From: Nocardia vinacea NBRC 16497
GTDB taxonomy: Bacteria; Actinomycetota; Actinomycetes; Mycobacteriales; Mycobacteriaceae
Reading direction: 5' to 3'
DNA: 50,265 nucleotides
Assembly (NCBI RefSeq): GCF_000308835.1
Contig: NZ_BAGN01000407.1
Coordinates: 1-50,265 of the forward strand
The number at the start of each line of letters is the position of its first letter. The stretch's first letter is position 1. The notes under the pieces were generated by a model. The model saw only the letters and a program-made list of their open reading frames with translations. It was not told the DNA's origin and made no database searches. Below, one piece after another: positions 33,960-41,622 of the stretch. Both the position numbers and the translations under genes were made by a program.

Positions 33960-34022
33960 GTCTTGTCTCCTTCGTGGCGCCTGACCGAGCGGCCCGAACG
34001 GCGTAAACGCCAGGCACACAGT

Positions 34023-34415
34023 CTATTTGGCGATGAACCTGGTTGCGTCGAGAAGCAGGACGACGCGATCGTGCACGTCGGCGGGCAGGCCGTTCTCGGT
34101 TTCGCCGTACAACTCGTTCAACATCGAATAGAACGACCCCCGCTCATCCCCTTCCACGGTGACCAGCCATCCTTGCGCCTCCAAGACCCGGGAAGGGGCG
34201 TCCGGATCGGTGATGAGGAAGGAATAGTTGGGGTTCGCCTGCAGGCTCGTGAACTTCCGCCGCGGAATCGTATGGCTCATGCGTAGATGTGCGCCGTCCC
34301 AGGTGAATCGCATCGGCGTCTGGTCCGGAGATCCGTGCGGGGTCACGGTTGCGAGCACGCCGACGATCGGGCGCCGCAGGAGGTCCTCGAATCCGGCAGG
34401 CACTTTCGACGTCAT
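34023..34415 (-). CDS. PPOX/F420-type split-barrel protein
   Basis: 130 residues: RRPIVGVLATVTPHGSPDQTP, then MRFTWDGAHLRMSHTIPRRK and YSFLITDPDAPSRVLEAQG form the split-barrel core of the pyridoxamine-phosphate-oxidase-like F420/FMN family. The ATG at 34415 has GGTGGAATC before it. It is the first gene after operator 34441-34459. Probably a small F420- or flavin-dependent reductase; substrate unknown. A second PPOX protein is at 15844. Confidence 0.8.
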   Translation of the reverse strand: MTSKVPAGFEDLLRRPIVGVLATVTPHGSPDQTPMRFTWDGAHLRMSHTIPRRKFTSLQANPNYSFLITDPDAPSRVLEAQGWLVTVEGDERGSFYSMLNELYGETENGLPADVHDRVVLLLDATRFIAK

Positions 34416-34440
34416 GATTCCACCACCCGTTCGCCACTAG

Positions 34441-34459
34441 TATCGAAATACATACCGTA
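34441..34459. promoter_or_regulatory. Operator-like 12-bp direct repeat, site 6a
   Basis: TATCGAA at 34441 and TACCGTA at 34453 (spacer ATACA), 26 bp upstream of the PPOX start on the reverse strand. Confidence 0.55.
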
Positions 34460-34533
34460 ATACTCACTGGAGACCGCCGCAAGCACCGCGGACGGCCGCC
34501 GAGCCCTCGAGACGACATGGTTGTGACACCACT

Positions 34534-34552
34534 TCCGGTATGGCTTACTGTA
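34534..34552. promoter_or_regulatory. Operator-like 12-bp direct repeat, site 6b
   Basis: TCCGGTA at 34534 and TACTGTA at 34546 (spacer TGGCT), 29 bp upstream of the DUF35 gene. With site 6a it gives each divergent operon its own element, 93 bp apart. Confidence 0.6.
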
Positions 34553-34580
34553 TATAAGTCTACAATCTGGAGGAACGAGT

Positions 34581-34997
34581 ATGCGGAGAATAATTGCCCC
34601 CGAGATCTCCAACTGGCCGGACGAAGACTTCCGGCTCGTCGGCGGATCGTGTGGCGGATGCGGCGCGACCGTCTTCCCCATCCAGGACCTGTGCCCGCGG
34701 TGCAGTCGGCAGTCGATCGAGCCGACCACACTCCCGCGCAACGGAACCCTGGTGGCCTGGACCACCCAGGGCTTCCTCCCAGGGGCGCCCTATCTCGGCG
34801 ACGAGACGCCGAAAACCTTCGTTCCCTTCGGGGTCGGTCTGGTCCAGCTCGGCGATGTCATCCGGATCGAAGGCCGGCTCACCGAAAACAACCCGGACAA
34901 GCTGGAATTCGGAATGGAAGTCGTGCTGACGACCGTGCCGCTCGGCACGGACCCCGAAGGCAACGAGGTGCTCACCTTCGCCTTCCAACCAGCCTGA
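34581..34997 (+). CDS. DUF35 / OB-fold acyl-CoA-associated protein
   Basis: 138 residues. The zinc ribbon is Cys24, Cys27, Cys38 and Cys41 (CGGCG, CPRC), followed by an OB fold (LVAWTTQGF, PFGVGLVQLGD, IRIEGRL). ATG 34581 sits after GGAGGAACGAG. It lies 17 bp before a lipid-transfer-type thiolase, the standard gene pair for DUF35-thiolase complexes. It is probably the CoA-ester-binding partner that the neighbouring thiolase needs for folding and activity. Confidence 0.88.
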   Translation: MRRIIAPEISNWPDEDFRLVGGSCGGCGATVFPIQDLCPRCSRQSIEPTTLPRNGTLVAWTTQGFLPGAPYLGDETPKTFVPFGVGLVQLGDVIRIEGRLTENNPDKLEFGMEVVLTTVPLGTDPEGNEVLTFAFQPA

Positions 34998-35014
34998 GGG
35001 GCAGGACTTTTCAC

Positions 35015-36163
35015 ATGACCAACGATGTAGCGATCATCGGCGTGGGTATGCACCCATTCGGCCGCTTCGAAGGCAAGACCGCGATGCAGATGGGGACACA
35101 CGCCATCCGCGCCGCACTCGCCGACGCCGGATTGGAATGGCGCGACATCCAATTCGCCGTCGGTGGCAGTTGGGAGGTCGCCAATCCCGACGCGATCGTG
35201 AGCCTGATGGGACTGACCGGGATCCCCTTCACCAATGTCTTCAACGCCTGCGCCACCTCGGCCAGTGCCACCGAAGTCTGCGCCGACGGAATCCGGCTCG
35301 GCAAGTACGACATCGGCATCGCGATCGGCATGGACAAGCATCCGCGCGGCGCGTTCACCGTCGACCCCACCCTCGTCGGCATGCCCAAGTGGTACGGCGA
35401 GAACGGTCAATACCTGACCACACAGTTCTTCGGGATGAAGGCCAACCGCTACCTGCACGACCACGGGATCTCCGTGCAGACCCTGGCCAAGGTCGCCGCC
35501 AAGAACTACCGCAACGGCGTATCGAATCCGAACGCTTTCCGCCGCAAGGCGATCTCCGAGGCGGACATCCTCGCCGCGCCGATGCTCAACTACCCACTGA
35601 CCCACTACATGTTCTGTGCGCCGGACGAAGGCGCCGCCGCTGTGATCATGTGCCGAGCCGACATCGCGCACCGCTACACCAGCAAGCCGATCTACGTGCG
35701 CGCTGTCGAGGTGCGGACGCGCAAATACGGCGCGTACGAGGTCAATACGACCTACGCACCGGTGCAGGAAGACGTGTCCCCCTCGGTCTACGCATCGCGC
35801 GCGGCGTTCGAGTCCGCAGGTATCTCACCAAGGGACATCGACGTCCTCCAACTCCAGGACACCGATGCCGGAGCCGAGGTCATTCACATGGCCGAGGCCG
35901 GATTCTGCGCCGACGGAGACCAGGAGAAGCTGATCGCCGACGGTGTCACCGAAATCTCCGGTTCGATGCCGGTGAACACCGACGGCGGACTCATCGCGAA
36001 CGGCGAGCCTATCGGCGCCTCGGGTATGCGTCAGCTCCACGAACTCGTCCTGCAACTGCGCGGGACCGCCGGCGACCGTCAGGTATCCGGTGATCCCAAG
36101 GCCGGCTTCGCGCTTCTCTACGGCGCTCCGGGCACCGCCGGGGCAACAATCGTCACCACCTGA
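35015..36163 (+). CDS. Lipid-transfer / SCP-x-type thiolase (acetyl-CoA acetyltransferase family)
   Basis: 382 residues. The nucleophile Cys79 is present in NACATSAS, unlike the fused protein at 31078. The motif that is GHPxGATG in classical thiolases is GEPIGASG, with Glu331 replacing His, a variant common in lipid-transfer-type members. LQDTDAGAEVIHM lies where the second catalytic region is expected. ATG 35015 has GGGGCAGGAC upstream. Together with DUF35 it could act as a thiolase or an aldolase on a branched or cyclic acyl-CoA; which one is uncertain. Confidence 0.82.
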   Translation: MTNDVAIIGVGMHPFGRFEGKTAMQMGTHAIRAALADAGLEWRDIQFAVGGSWEVANPDAIVSLMGLTGIPFTNVFNACATSASATEVCADGIRLGKYDIGIAIGMDKHPRGAFTVDPTLVGMPKWYGENGQYLTTQFFGMKANRYLHDHGISVQTLAKVAAKNYRNGVSNPNAFRRKAISEADILAAPMLNYPLTHYMFCAPDEGAAAVIMCRADIAHRYTSKPIYVRAVEVRTRKYGAYEVNTTYAPVQEDVSPSVYASRAAFESAGISPRDIDVLQLQDTDAGAEVIHMAEAGFCADGDQEKLIADGVTEISGSMPVNTDGGLIANGEPIGASGMRQLHELVLQLRGTAGDRQVSGDPKAGFALLYGAPGTAGATIVTT

Positions 36164-36285
36164 TCCCGCCACCGAAAAGCCAATGGCGCAGAACTGGCCA
36201 GTTCGGTGCGTGGCATGGTATCTGCACACTGCTGCCGCGCGCCGAACCGGCGAAGATCGCCCCTGGCAACCGCGGCGGGCATCGA

Positions 36286-36483
36286 TCAGCTGTACGGGTG
36301 CGACTTGAGTGAGATGCCATCTGCGCGTCGACTTTCGGTGATCCGAACTGCCGCACGGACTTCACGGCGACGCGGGTTGCCCCGAGGCGCCCGCACCCGC
36401 CGTCTCTCCAGATCCCACAGGCGCTCACACATCCGGTTCCAGCCGTCGCTCGAATCGGGATCCAGCTCGGCCGCGAGGTATCC
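36286..36483 (-). other. In-frame coding-like extension after the isochorismatase-like gene
   Basis: Directly after the TAG stop at 36484, the same frame stays open for 65 codons (YLAAELDPDSSDGWNRMCER, LWDLERRRVRAPRG and so on) with GC-rich third positions in its first half, ending at a TGA at 36286. I do not recognise the product. It may be a decayed 3' gene, chance, or a short readthrough tail. The remaining gap (36164-36285) shows nothing. Confidence 0.25.
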
Positions 36484-37104
36484 CTATCGCCCCCAGGCCT
36501 GCAGCAGGTCCTCGGTCGTGGTCACGGTGGCCAGTAGAGACAGAGTGTTTTCGATGACGGCGTCCCCGTACTCGCGTGGCACTCCCGCGACGGCATCGCG
36601 GGGCAGCACAACGTGATAGGCGGCATTCACCGCGTCCATGACCAAGTTCGGGATGGCCACATTGAGCGATACCCCGACCGCGACGATCGTCGAGACACCG
36701 AGATTGCGCAGCACCGCATCCAGATCGGTGCCGCCCATGGGACCGAGGCCGTGCCCCCGCGTGAGCACCAGGTCGCTCGGTTCCGGCCCGAGTTCCGGCA
36801 GCAGCGTGGCACCGGCACTGCCGGGAGTCACTGCGACACCGCGGCGGCCGATGGCAAAGAGTTTGGCATTGTGATTCGAGCCTTGGCCATCGGCCCGCCG
36901 CGATACCACGCAGTGCACCACCCGAACTCCGGCCGTGCGCGCCGCGGGTAGCAACTTGCCGATATTGGGCAGTGCCTCGCGACGCGCCTCATCCGCCAGG
37001 GCGGGCAGACCGGCGTCGGGCCCGACGACCGCGCCCTGGCACTCCTGGGTGACGATGGCCGTGTGCTCGGGCGCGACCAGATCCGGCAGGGCGAGCCGAC
37101 TCAC
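36484..37104 (-). CDS. Isochorismatase-like (cysteine hydrolase fold) protein, catalytic residues altered
   Basis: 206 residues with the isochorismatase-like alpha/beta fold: HTAIVTQECQGAVVG at the start, LLPAARTAGVRVVHCVVS, and TIVAVGVSLNVAIPN. The usual Asp-Lys-Cys triad seems changed. The IDMQ Asp aligns with Glu in TQECQ, and the Cys in the GVxTNVCV motif is Ala here (LNVAI). Simple cysteine hydrolysis is thus doubtful. GTG 37104 overlaps the Rieske stop, so it is cotranslated with the oxygenase and probably serves the same step, perhaps handling its product. Confidence 0.75.
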   Translation of the reverse strand: MSRLALPDLVAPEHTAIVTQECQGAVVGPDAGLPALADEARREALPNIGKLLPAARTAGVRVVHCVVSRRADGQGSNHNAKLFAIGRRGVAVTPGSAGATLLPELGPEPSDLVLTRGHGLGPMGGTDLDAVLRNLGVSTIVAVGVSLNVAIPNLVMDAVNAAYHVVLPRDAVAGVPREYGDAVIENTLSLLATVTTTEDLLQAWGR

Positions 37105-38102
37105 GCCGTGCCGACCGGCGGCACATCGTAGAACTGGGTGGCCCACTTGCGAAGCGACAGATACGGTTTCGCGTCCTTGGGTGAAAGCGGCGGGCGCTCG
37201 ACGTACTTCTGATGACGCCAGATGCTCAGGTCTTCCCACACGGTGACCAGGAACTGCTTCTCGACACGCTCACGAACCGCCGGCGGCGGGACATCGGAAT
37301 CGTCGCCCGGATTGCGCGGCCACCAGATCGAATAGAACAGGTCCGAGCATTCGTCGTCGACGGGTGTCGTGGCGAAGATGAGCCGGTGCTTGGATGATCC
37401 GTCGAACGCGCTGATGGAGCCGCCGAGACCGAACATCTGCGCGTGGATCTTCAACGCCATCCGGTCCGGATCGTCACTGCGCGCGTCGGGCCAGCCGGTC
37501 AGGAAGTTCCAGGTGTGGTCGACGACGCTGTAATCCAGCATCCGCGGGGTGACGGTGGCGCCGTGCACGTACTCGAAATGCAGACTGTCCGGGCCGTTCT
37601 CCAGCACGACCTGGGGGTGCACCGGCTCGCGTTCGGTCTTGCGGGAGAACTCCGGATACGGACGATAGAAGTTGTCCGGGTCGGTCTCGAGTTCCGGGAA
37701 CAGCCGCAGGATATCGGGCATCTCCCACTGCGGTTCCTTGCCGTCGGGCTGATGCCACATGAACACGCAGCCGTTCTGCTCGTTGACCGGATAGACCCGC
37801 AACCGCAGACCGCGGTTGGTCCGATCCTCGCCGGGAATGCGGCGATTGGTACCGTCTGGGCCCCACCGCCAACCGTGGAACGGGCATTCGACACAGTCGC
37901 CGACCACTTTGCCGCCGTAGCCGATATGCGCACCGAGATGCCGGCAGTGCCCGGTCAATATGTGCAGTTCACCGGATTCGTCACGGTAGGCGACCAGATC
38001 CTCGCCGAAGTATCGGAGCGGGCGCACCTCACCTTGCGGGAATTCGGCCGACCACCCCACCATGAACCACCCGGTGACCTTCCATGTGAAGGGGACCTTC
38101 AC
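37101..38102 (-). CDS. Rieske non-heme iron oxygenase, oxygenase component
   Basis: 333 residues. The Rieske cluster ligands are Cys53-x-His55 and Cys73-x2-His76 (CRHLGAH, CPFHGW). The mononuclear iron site is ENGPDSLHFEYVH with Asn169, Asp172, His175 and His180. The architecture and length resemble KshA/VanA-type monooxygenases, which need a separate reductase; none is in the window. Start ATG 38102. It leads an operon with the isochorismatase-like protein under site 7. Likely hydroxylates a ring or side-chain carbon of the pathway substrate. Confidence 0.88.
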   Translation of the reverse strand: MKVPFTWKVTGWFMVGWSAEFPQGEVRPLRYFGEDLVAYRDESGELHILTGHCRHLGAHIGYGGKVVGDCVECPFHGWRWGPDGTNRRIPGEDRTNRGLRLRVYPVNEQNGCVFMWHQPDGKEPQWEMPDILRLFPELETDPDNFYRPYPEFSRKTEREPVHPQVVLENGPDSLHFEYVHGATVTPRMLDYSVVDHTWNFLTGWPDARSDDPDRMALKIHAQMFGLGGSISAFDGSSKHRLIFATTPVDDECSDLFYSIWWPRNPGDDSDVPPPAVRERVEKQFLVTVWEDLSIWRHQKYVERPPLSPKDAKPYLSLRKWATQFYDVPPVGTA

Positions 38103-38139
38103 GTGACACCTCCAGTCTTGCGAAGGCGGAAACCGCCGA

Positions 38140-38158
38140 TACTGATATCATTACAGTA
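38140..38158. promoter_or_regulatory. Operator-like 12-bp direct repeat, site 7
   Basis: TACTGAT at 38140 and TACAGTA at 38152 (spacer ATCAT), 38 bp upstream of the Rieske gene. The second unit lies in the near-perfect palindrome ATTACAGTAAT. Confidence 0.6.
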
Positions 38159-38172
38159 ATACATATGGCATG

Positions 38173-38194
38173 CGTCCCGCGACCCTGCGGGACG
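38173..38194 (-). terminator. Hairpin after LLM gene
   Basis: Perfect 8-bp stem CGTCCCGC / GCGGGACG with a 6-nt loop, 25 bp past the LLM stop. It separates the seven-gene operon from the Rieske promoter. No T run. Confidence 0.45.
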
Positions 38195-38218
38195 GTTGTC
38201 CCGGTCCGAGCGAGCACG

Positions 38219-39133
38219 TCATCGATCGGCGATGACGACATTCCCGAACGTTCGGATGAAGTTCGCTGCGGCTGCGGGGCTCGAGCCGTCGACGTGCACC
38301 ACCGCCCAAGCGGCACCGCGCTTTTCGAGATCGTCGAGGTAGGCCAGAGCCGTGCGCACCGTGCTCGGGTCGGCGAAATCCAAATGCGGGCATACGACCT
38401 GGACGTCGACCGAATCCGGATCACGGCCCGCCGCGGCCAGCCGACGGCGCAGTGCGCTGACGCCGTCGCCGAACTGATCGGGATTCTCGATGGCCTTGGT
38501 GCGCATCGCGGCGGCCATATCCGCGCCGGCGATGATCGGCATCCACCCATCGCCGTGCTGCACCACCCGCCGCAGGGCGGCCGGACCGTTGCCACCGATC
38601 CAGATCGGCGGATGTGGTCGTTGTGCAGGCGCCTGCAGCCACAATGGCCCCGGAGCCGCGAAATCTCTACCCTCGAACGGTTTTTCGGGTTCAATCCAGA
38701 TCCGCCGCAGCGCACCCAATGCCTCGTCGAGGAGTTCGGCGCGGCGTTCGTGGACCACGCCGACCGCGGCGAACTCCGCCCGCAGATAGCCCGCACCCAC
38801 ACCGGCGATCAACCGCCCGCCCGAGACGATATCCAGACTGCCGAGCGCTTTCGCGGACAGATAGGGATTGCGGAACGGGAGGACATAGAGGTTGGTCAGC
38901 AAGCGAATTCGCGCGGTGACGCCGGCCATGAAACTCAGCGCCGCGACCGGATCGAGGGTGTTGTGCCCGCCGTTGCGCCGCCATTTCAGCGACGGGGCCG
39001 GATGTTCGCTCAATGCCACCGCCGAGAATCCGGACTCCTCGGCCGCCGTGACGACCGCGCGAATCACCTCCGGCCGCAGAAACGCATCGGAGGCGGCCGG
39101 CAGTTCGCTCGGATATTCGAGCACGAATTTCAT
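38219..39133 (-). CDS. LLM-class (luciferase-like) flavin/F420-dependent oxidoreductase
   Basis: 304 residues with the luciferase-like TIM barrel: ALSEHPAPSLKW, LLTNLYVLPFRNPYLSAKAL, DIVSGGRLIAGVGAGYLRAE, and PPIWIGGNGPAALRRVVQHGDGW. These are typical of the F420-dependent subgroup in mycobacteria and Nocardia. ATG 39133 follows AAGGAG and overlaps the stop of the small ORF at 39130-39318 (ATGA). It could be a monooxygenase (Baeyer-Villiger type) or an F420-dependent dehydrogenase/reductase. Last gene of the 45300-38219 operon. Confidence 0.86.
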   Translation of the reverse strand: MKFVLEYPSELPAASDAFLRPEVIRAVVTAAEESGFSAVALSEHPAPSLKWRRNGGHNTLDPVAALSFMAGVTARIRLLTNLYVLPFRNPYLSAKALGSLDIVSGGRLIAGVGAGYLRAEFAAVGVVHERRAELLDEALGALRRIWIEPEKPFEGRDFAAPGPLWLQAPAQRPHPPIWIGGNGPAALRRVVQHGDGWMPIIAGADMAAAMRTKAIENPDQFGDGVSALRRRLAAAGRDPDSVDVQVVCPHLDFADPSTVRTALAYLDDLEKRGAAWAVVHVDGSSPAAAANFIRTFGNVVIADR

Positions 39134-39318
39134 TGCGCTGGTCTCCTTGCCGAGTGCAGCGCGCATTCCTCGACGATCGAGTGCACGCCGAAGTTGTGCC
39201 CGCTGGCCGCCTGGGCATTGGTCACGAATCGAGGTGCGACGCGAAACAGCGCCTGGATCTCGGCGAGGGCCGCCGGAACGCGATCGGCTTGCCGCCGACG
39301 ATCGTGTCGTGACGGCAT
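39130..39318 (-). CDS. Small coupled ORF, unknown
   Basis: 62 residues from ATG 39318 (GGGAG about 11 nt upstream): basic N-terminus RHDRRRQADRVPAALAEI, then QALFRVAPRFVTNAQAASGH and a Cys-containing tail. The stop overlaps the LLM start (ATGA), and it begins 16 bp after the acyl-CoA dehydrogenase stop. The placement favours a real gene. Family not recognised. Confidence 0.45.
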   Translation of the reverse strand: MPSRHDRRRQADRVPAALAEIQALFRVAPRFVTNAQAASGHNFGVHSIVEECALHSARRPAQ

Positions 39319-39334
39319 AGCCGCACACTCCCTG

Positions 39335-40531
39335 TCAGCTCGTCTTCGACTTGGCCGGCGCGGCATAGTTGGGACGTCCGAGTCCGAGCACGTGCTGCGC
39401 GATCAGGTTCCGGAAGACCTCGAGAGTGCCGCCGTAGATGCCGCACAGCGGCGCCCAGCGGTAGATGTATTCGGCGCCACCGTCATCGATGGCGCCGTCG
39501 GTATCGATCGGCAAGGCCGACGCGGACCCGAGAATGTCCATCAGATCCGGTGCGATATCACGCATCGCCTGTGCGATCGCGACCCGGCCGAACATATTCG
39601 GCGCCGACAGCGCGGCCTCCATCCGGGCGATACTACGGCCGAGCCGATACGCGACCGATCCATCGTCGAGCAGCCGACGACCGTCCGGACCGCGCCGCGC
39701 GGTTATCGCCGCCACCTTATCCGCCGACGTCGCCATCACCAGGCCCTGATGCACCAGAACCGACACATCCTGCAAGCCGTCCGCGGCAACGTCGACCACG
39801 CCGTGCTCGACGCTGAGCGGCTCCATGAGCACGCGCCAGCCGTCGTTCACCTCGCCGAGCCGATATTTGTCGTCGATCCGGACGTCGCTGTAGTAGACGA
39901 TATTGGTGCGATCGCCGTCCACCGTCCGGATACCCTGGATCTCGATACCCGGAGTGTCCAACGGGACCAGGAACATGGTGAGGCTCTTGTGTTTTCGCGC
40001 CTCGGGATCGGTATTGGTGATCAGGAAGACGTACTGGCAGTTGTGCGCGCCGGTGGTGAACATCTTGGCGCCGTTGATGACCCACTGGTCCCCGTCGCGG
40101 ACCGCGCGGGTCTTGCACGTCGCGACGTCGGACCCGCCTTCGGGCTCGGTGTAGCCCAGGCACAACCGGACCTCGCCGGTGAGTACGCGCGGCAACACAT
40201 CCGCGCGCAGCTCGGCCGATCCGAACTGCTCGACGGATTGCGCCACGATGATGGTGGTGCCCCAGGTGACCCAGGGCACGTGCACGCGCCGCTTCTCCAG
40301 ATCCCAGATGCGCCGCTGCACACGAGTCATCCCGCCGTCGGCGCCGGTATTCATCTCGGCCGTCAGCCATCCCTCGGCGCCCATGGCCAGGTGCACGCCC
40401 GCGTCGAAGTTGTCGCCGGTTTCGCGATCGCGCCGACGCACCTCCTCGGTGACGTGGCTGCCGAGAAACTTTCGCACCCGATCGTGGAAGGCCGCGTCCT
40501 CGGCGGAGAGTTCAACGAGAGAAAAGTCCAT
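39335..40531 (-). CDS. Acyl-CoA dehydrogenase family protein (subunit of likely heteromeric pair)
   Basis: 398 residues. FAD-site motifs LGYTEPEGGSDVATCKTRA and WVINGAKMFTTGAHN are intact. The C-terminal motif is GIYGGTLEVFRNLIA, so Gly stands where the common EGTxE glutamate would be. ATG 40531 follows GGACGGAG. It is 13 bp downstream of a second, more divergent ACAD gene (40545-41591). Paired genes of this kind encode alpha2beta2 dehydrogenases such as ChsE1-ChsE2 in sterol side-chain degradation, where FAD and catalytic residues are shared unequally. By analogy this is the FAD-binding chain. Confidence 0.85.
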   Translation of the reverse strand: MDFSLVELSAEDAAFHDRVRKFLGSHVTEEVRRRDRETGDNFDAGVHLAMGAEGWLTAEMNTGADGGMTRVQRRIWDLEKRRVHVPWVTWGTTIIVAQSVEQFGSAELRADVLPRVLTGEVRLCLGYTEPEGGSDVATCKTRAVRDGDQWVINGAKMFTTGAHNCQYVFLITNTDPEARKHKSLTMFLVPLDTPGIEIQGIRTVDGDRTNIVYYSDVRIDDKYRLGEVNDGWRVLMEPLSVEHGVVDVAADGLQDVSVLVHQGLVMATSADKVAAITARRGPDGRRLLDDGSVAYRLGRSIARMEAALSAPNMFGRVAIAQAMRDIAPDLMDILGSASALPIDTDGAIDDGGAEYIYRWAPLCGIYGGTLEVFRNLIAQHVLGLGRPNYAAPAKSKTS

Positions 40532-40544
40532 CGGTAGCTCCGTC

Positions 40545-41591
40545 CTAGGCCCGAGCGAACAGTTCGGCGACTCGCACGGCGCTGGCGCCCGGATCGCCCG
40601 CCGCCAGCGGCCACCCCCGGGCACGCACCAAATAGGCCGAGGCGGCCGACTCGGTCGTCACCCCCAGTCCGCCCTGGACGTGCACGGCCATGGTGGCCGC
40701 CATGGTGGCCTCCTCGGCCATGTACACGAAGGCCGCCGCCGCGAGTCCGGGCTGGACATCGGGTTCGTATTCGAGGAACCAGGCGGCCCGGCGAGCCAGG
40801 TTGCGCCCGGACTGCACGACGATCGCGATATTCGCCAGCGGATGGGAGATGCCCTGCAGGGTCGAGATCGGAACACCCATCGTGTAGCGGGTTTTCGCGA
40901 ATTCGGCCGCGATCCGCATGGTCTCTTCGACGAGCCCGACCAGCGCGGCCGCGGTGAGCACCCGCCATTCATCGAGGGCGCGCTCATAGTGCGCGAGCGC
41001 CTCGACACCACTGGCCAGCACGATCCGCCGGTCGGCCGCCGCCGGATCAACCCACGCCATGGGCAAGCGACCGATATTGTCGACCTTCGCCGGCCGGGTG
41101 GCGAAGGTCAGCCCGACGATATCGTCGCCGTCGCGGACGATGATCTGATCAGCGACCGACCCCGACGGGATGAGCCGGATCCCGGCTGCGGCGTCGATGC
41201 GCGGATCCAGCGCGACCGCCTGTCTGCCTTCGACCACATCGGCCGTGCCGTCGGCATCGGCCCGCAATGCGCCGAGCCGCGCCAGCAAACGCGCCGCGCA
41301 GACGTGATCGATCCACGGCACCGGCGCGATGGCGCGGCCGAGTTCCTCCGCGACCAGGGCGAGGTCGACCAGTGTCGCACCGTCACCGCCCACTGACTCG
41401 GGCAGCGCCATCGTGGTCGCGCCGGTACCGCACAGCTGCTCCCACAGATTCTTGTCGAAACCCGTCGGTTCGGCCGCCCGTACGACCTCGAGGGGGCACC
41501 GGCTCTTGAAGAACTTCGCGTATACCGCTTGGAGTTCCGTCTGGTCTTCCGACAGGCTGTAATCCTGCCTGCGCAATTCGTAGCGGTCCAT
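40545..41591 (-). CDS. Acyl-CoA dehydrogenase family protein (divergent partner subunit)
   Basis: 348 residues, shorter than typical acyl-CoA dehydrogenases. The N-terminal domain (FKSRCPLEVVRAAEPTGFDK, LVAEELGRAIAPVPW) and C-terminal domain (AKTRYTMGVPISTLQGISHP, AVHVQGGLGVTTES) are clear. The middle FAD-binding motif (usually TEPxxGSD) is replaced by LDPRIDAAAGIRLIPSGSVAD, and the last segment lacks EGTxEI. ATG 41591 has AGGG at 5 nt. Loss of FAD motifs fits the partner chain of a heteromeric dehydrogenase with the protein at 39335. Confidence 0.85.
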   Translation of the reverse strand: MDRYELRRQDYSLSEDQTELQAVYAKFFKSRCPLEVVRAAEPTGFDKNLWEQLCGTGATTMALPESVGGDGATLVDLALVAEELGRAIAPVPWIDHVCAARLLARLGALRADADGTADVVEGRQAVALDPRIDAAAGIRLIPSGSVADQIIVRDGDDIVGLTFATRPAKVDNIGRLPMAWVDPAAADRRIVLASGVEALAHYERALDEWRVLTAAALVGLVEETMRIAAEFAKTRYTMGVPISTLQGISHPLANIAIVVQSGRNLARRAAWFLEYEPDVQPGLAAAAFVYMAEEATMAATMAVHVQGGLGVTTESAASAYLVRARGWPLAAGDPGASAVRVAELFARA

Positions 41592-41622
41592 ATTTCCCTT
41601 GCTCCTCGTTCCGGCGCGCGAC

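Noticed and set aside
38165..40537. 790-codon plus-strand frame opposite LLM and ACAD genes
   Set aside because: Antisense shadow: no domain recognised, while the reverse strand gives full-length LLM and ACAD proteins with ribosome sites.
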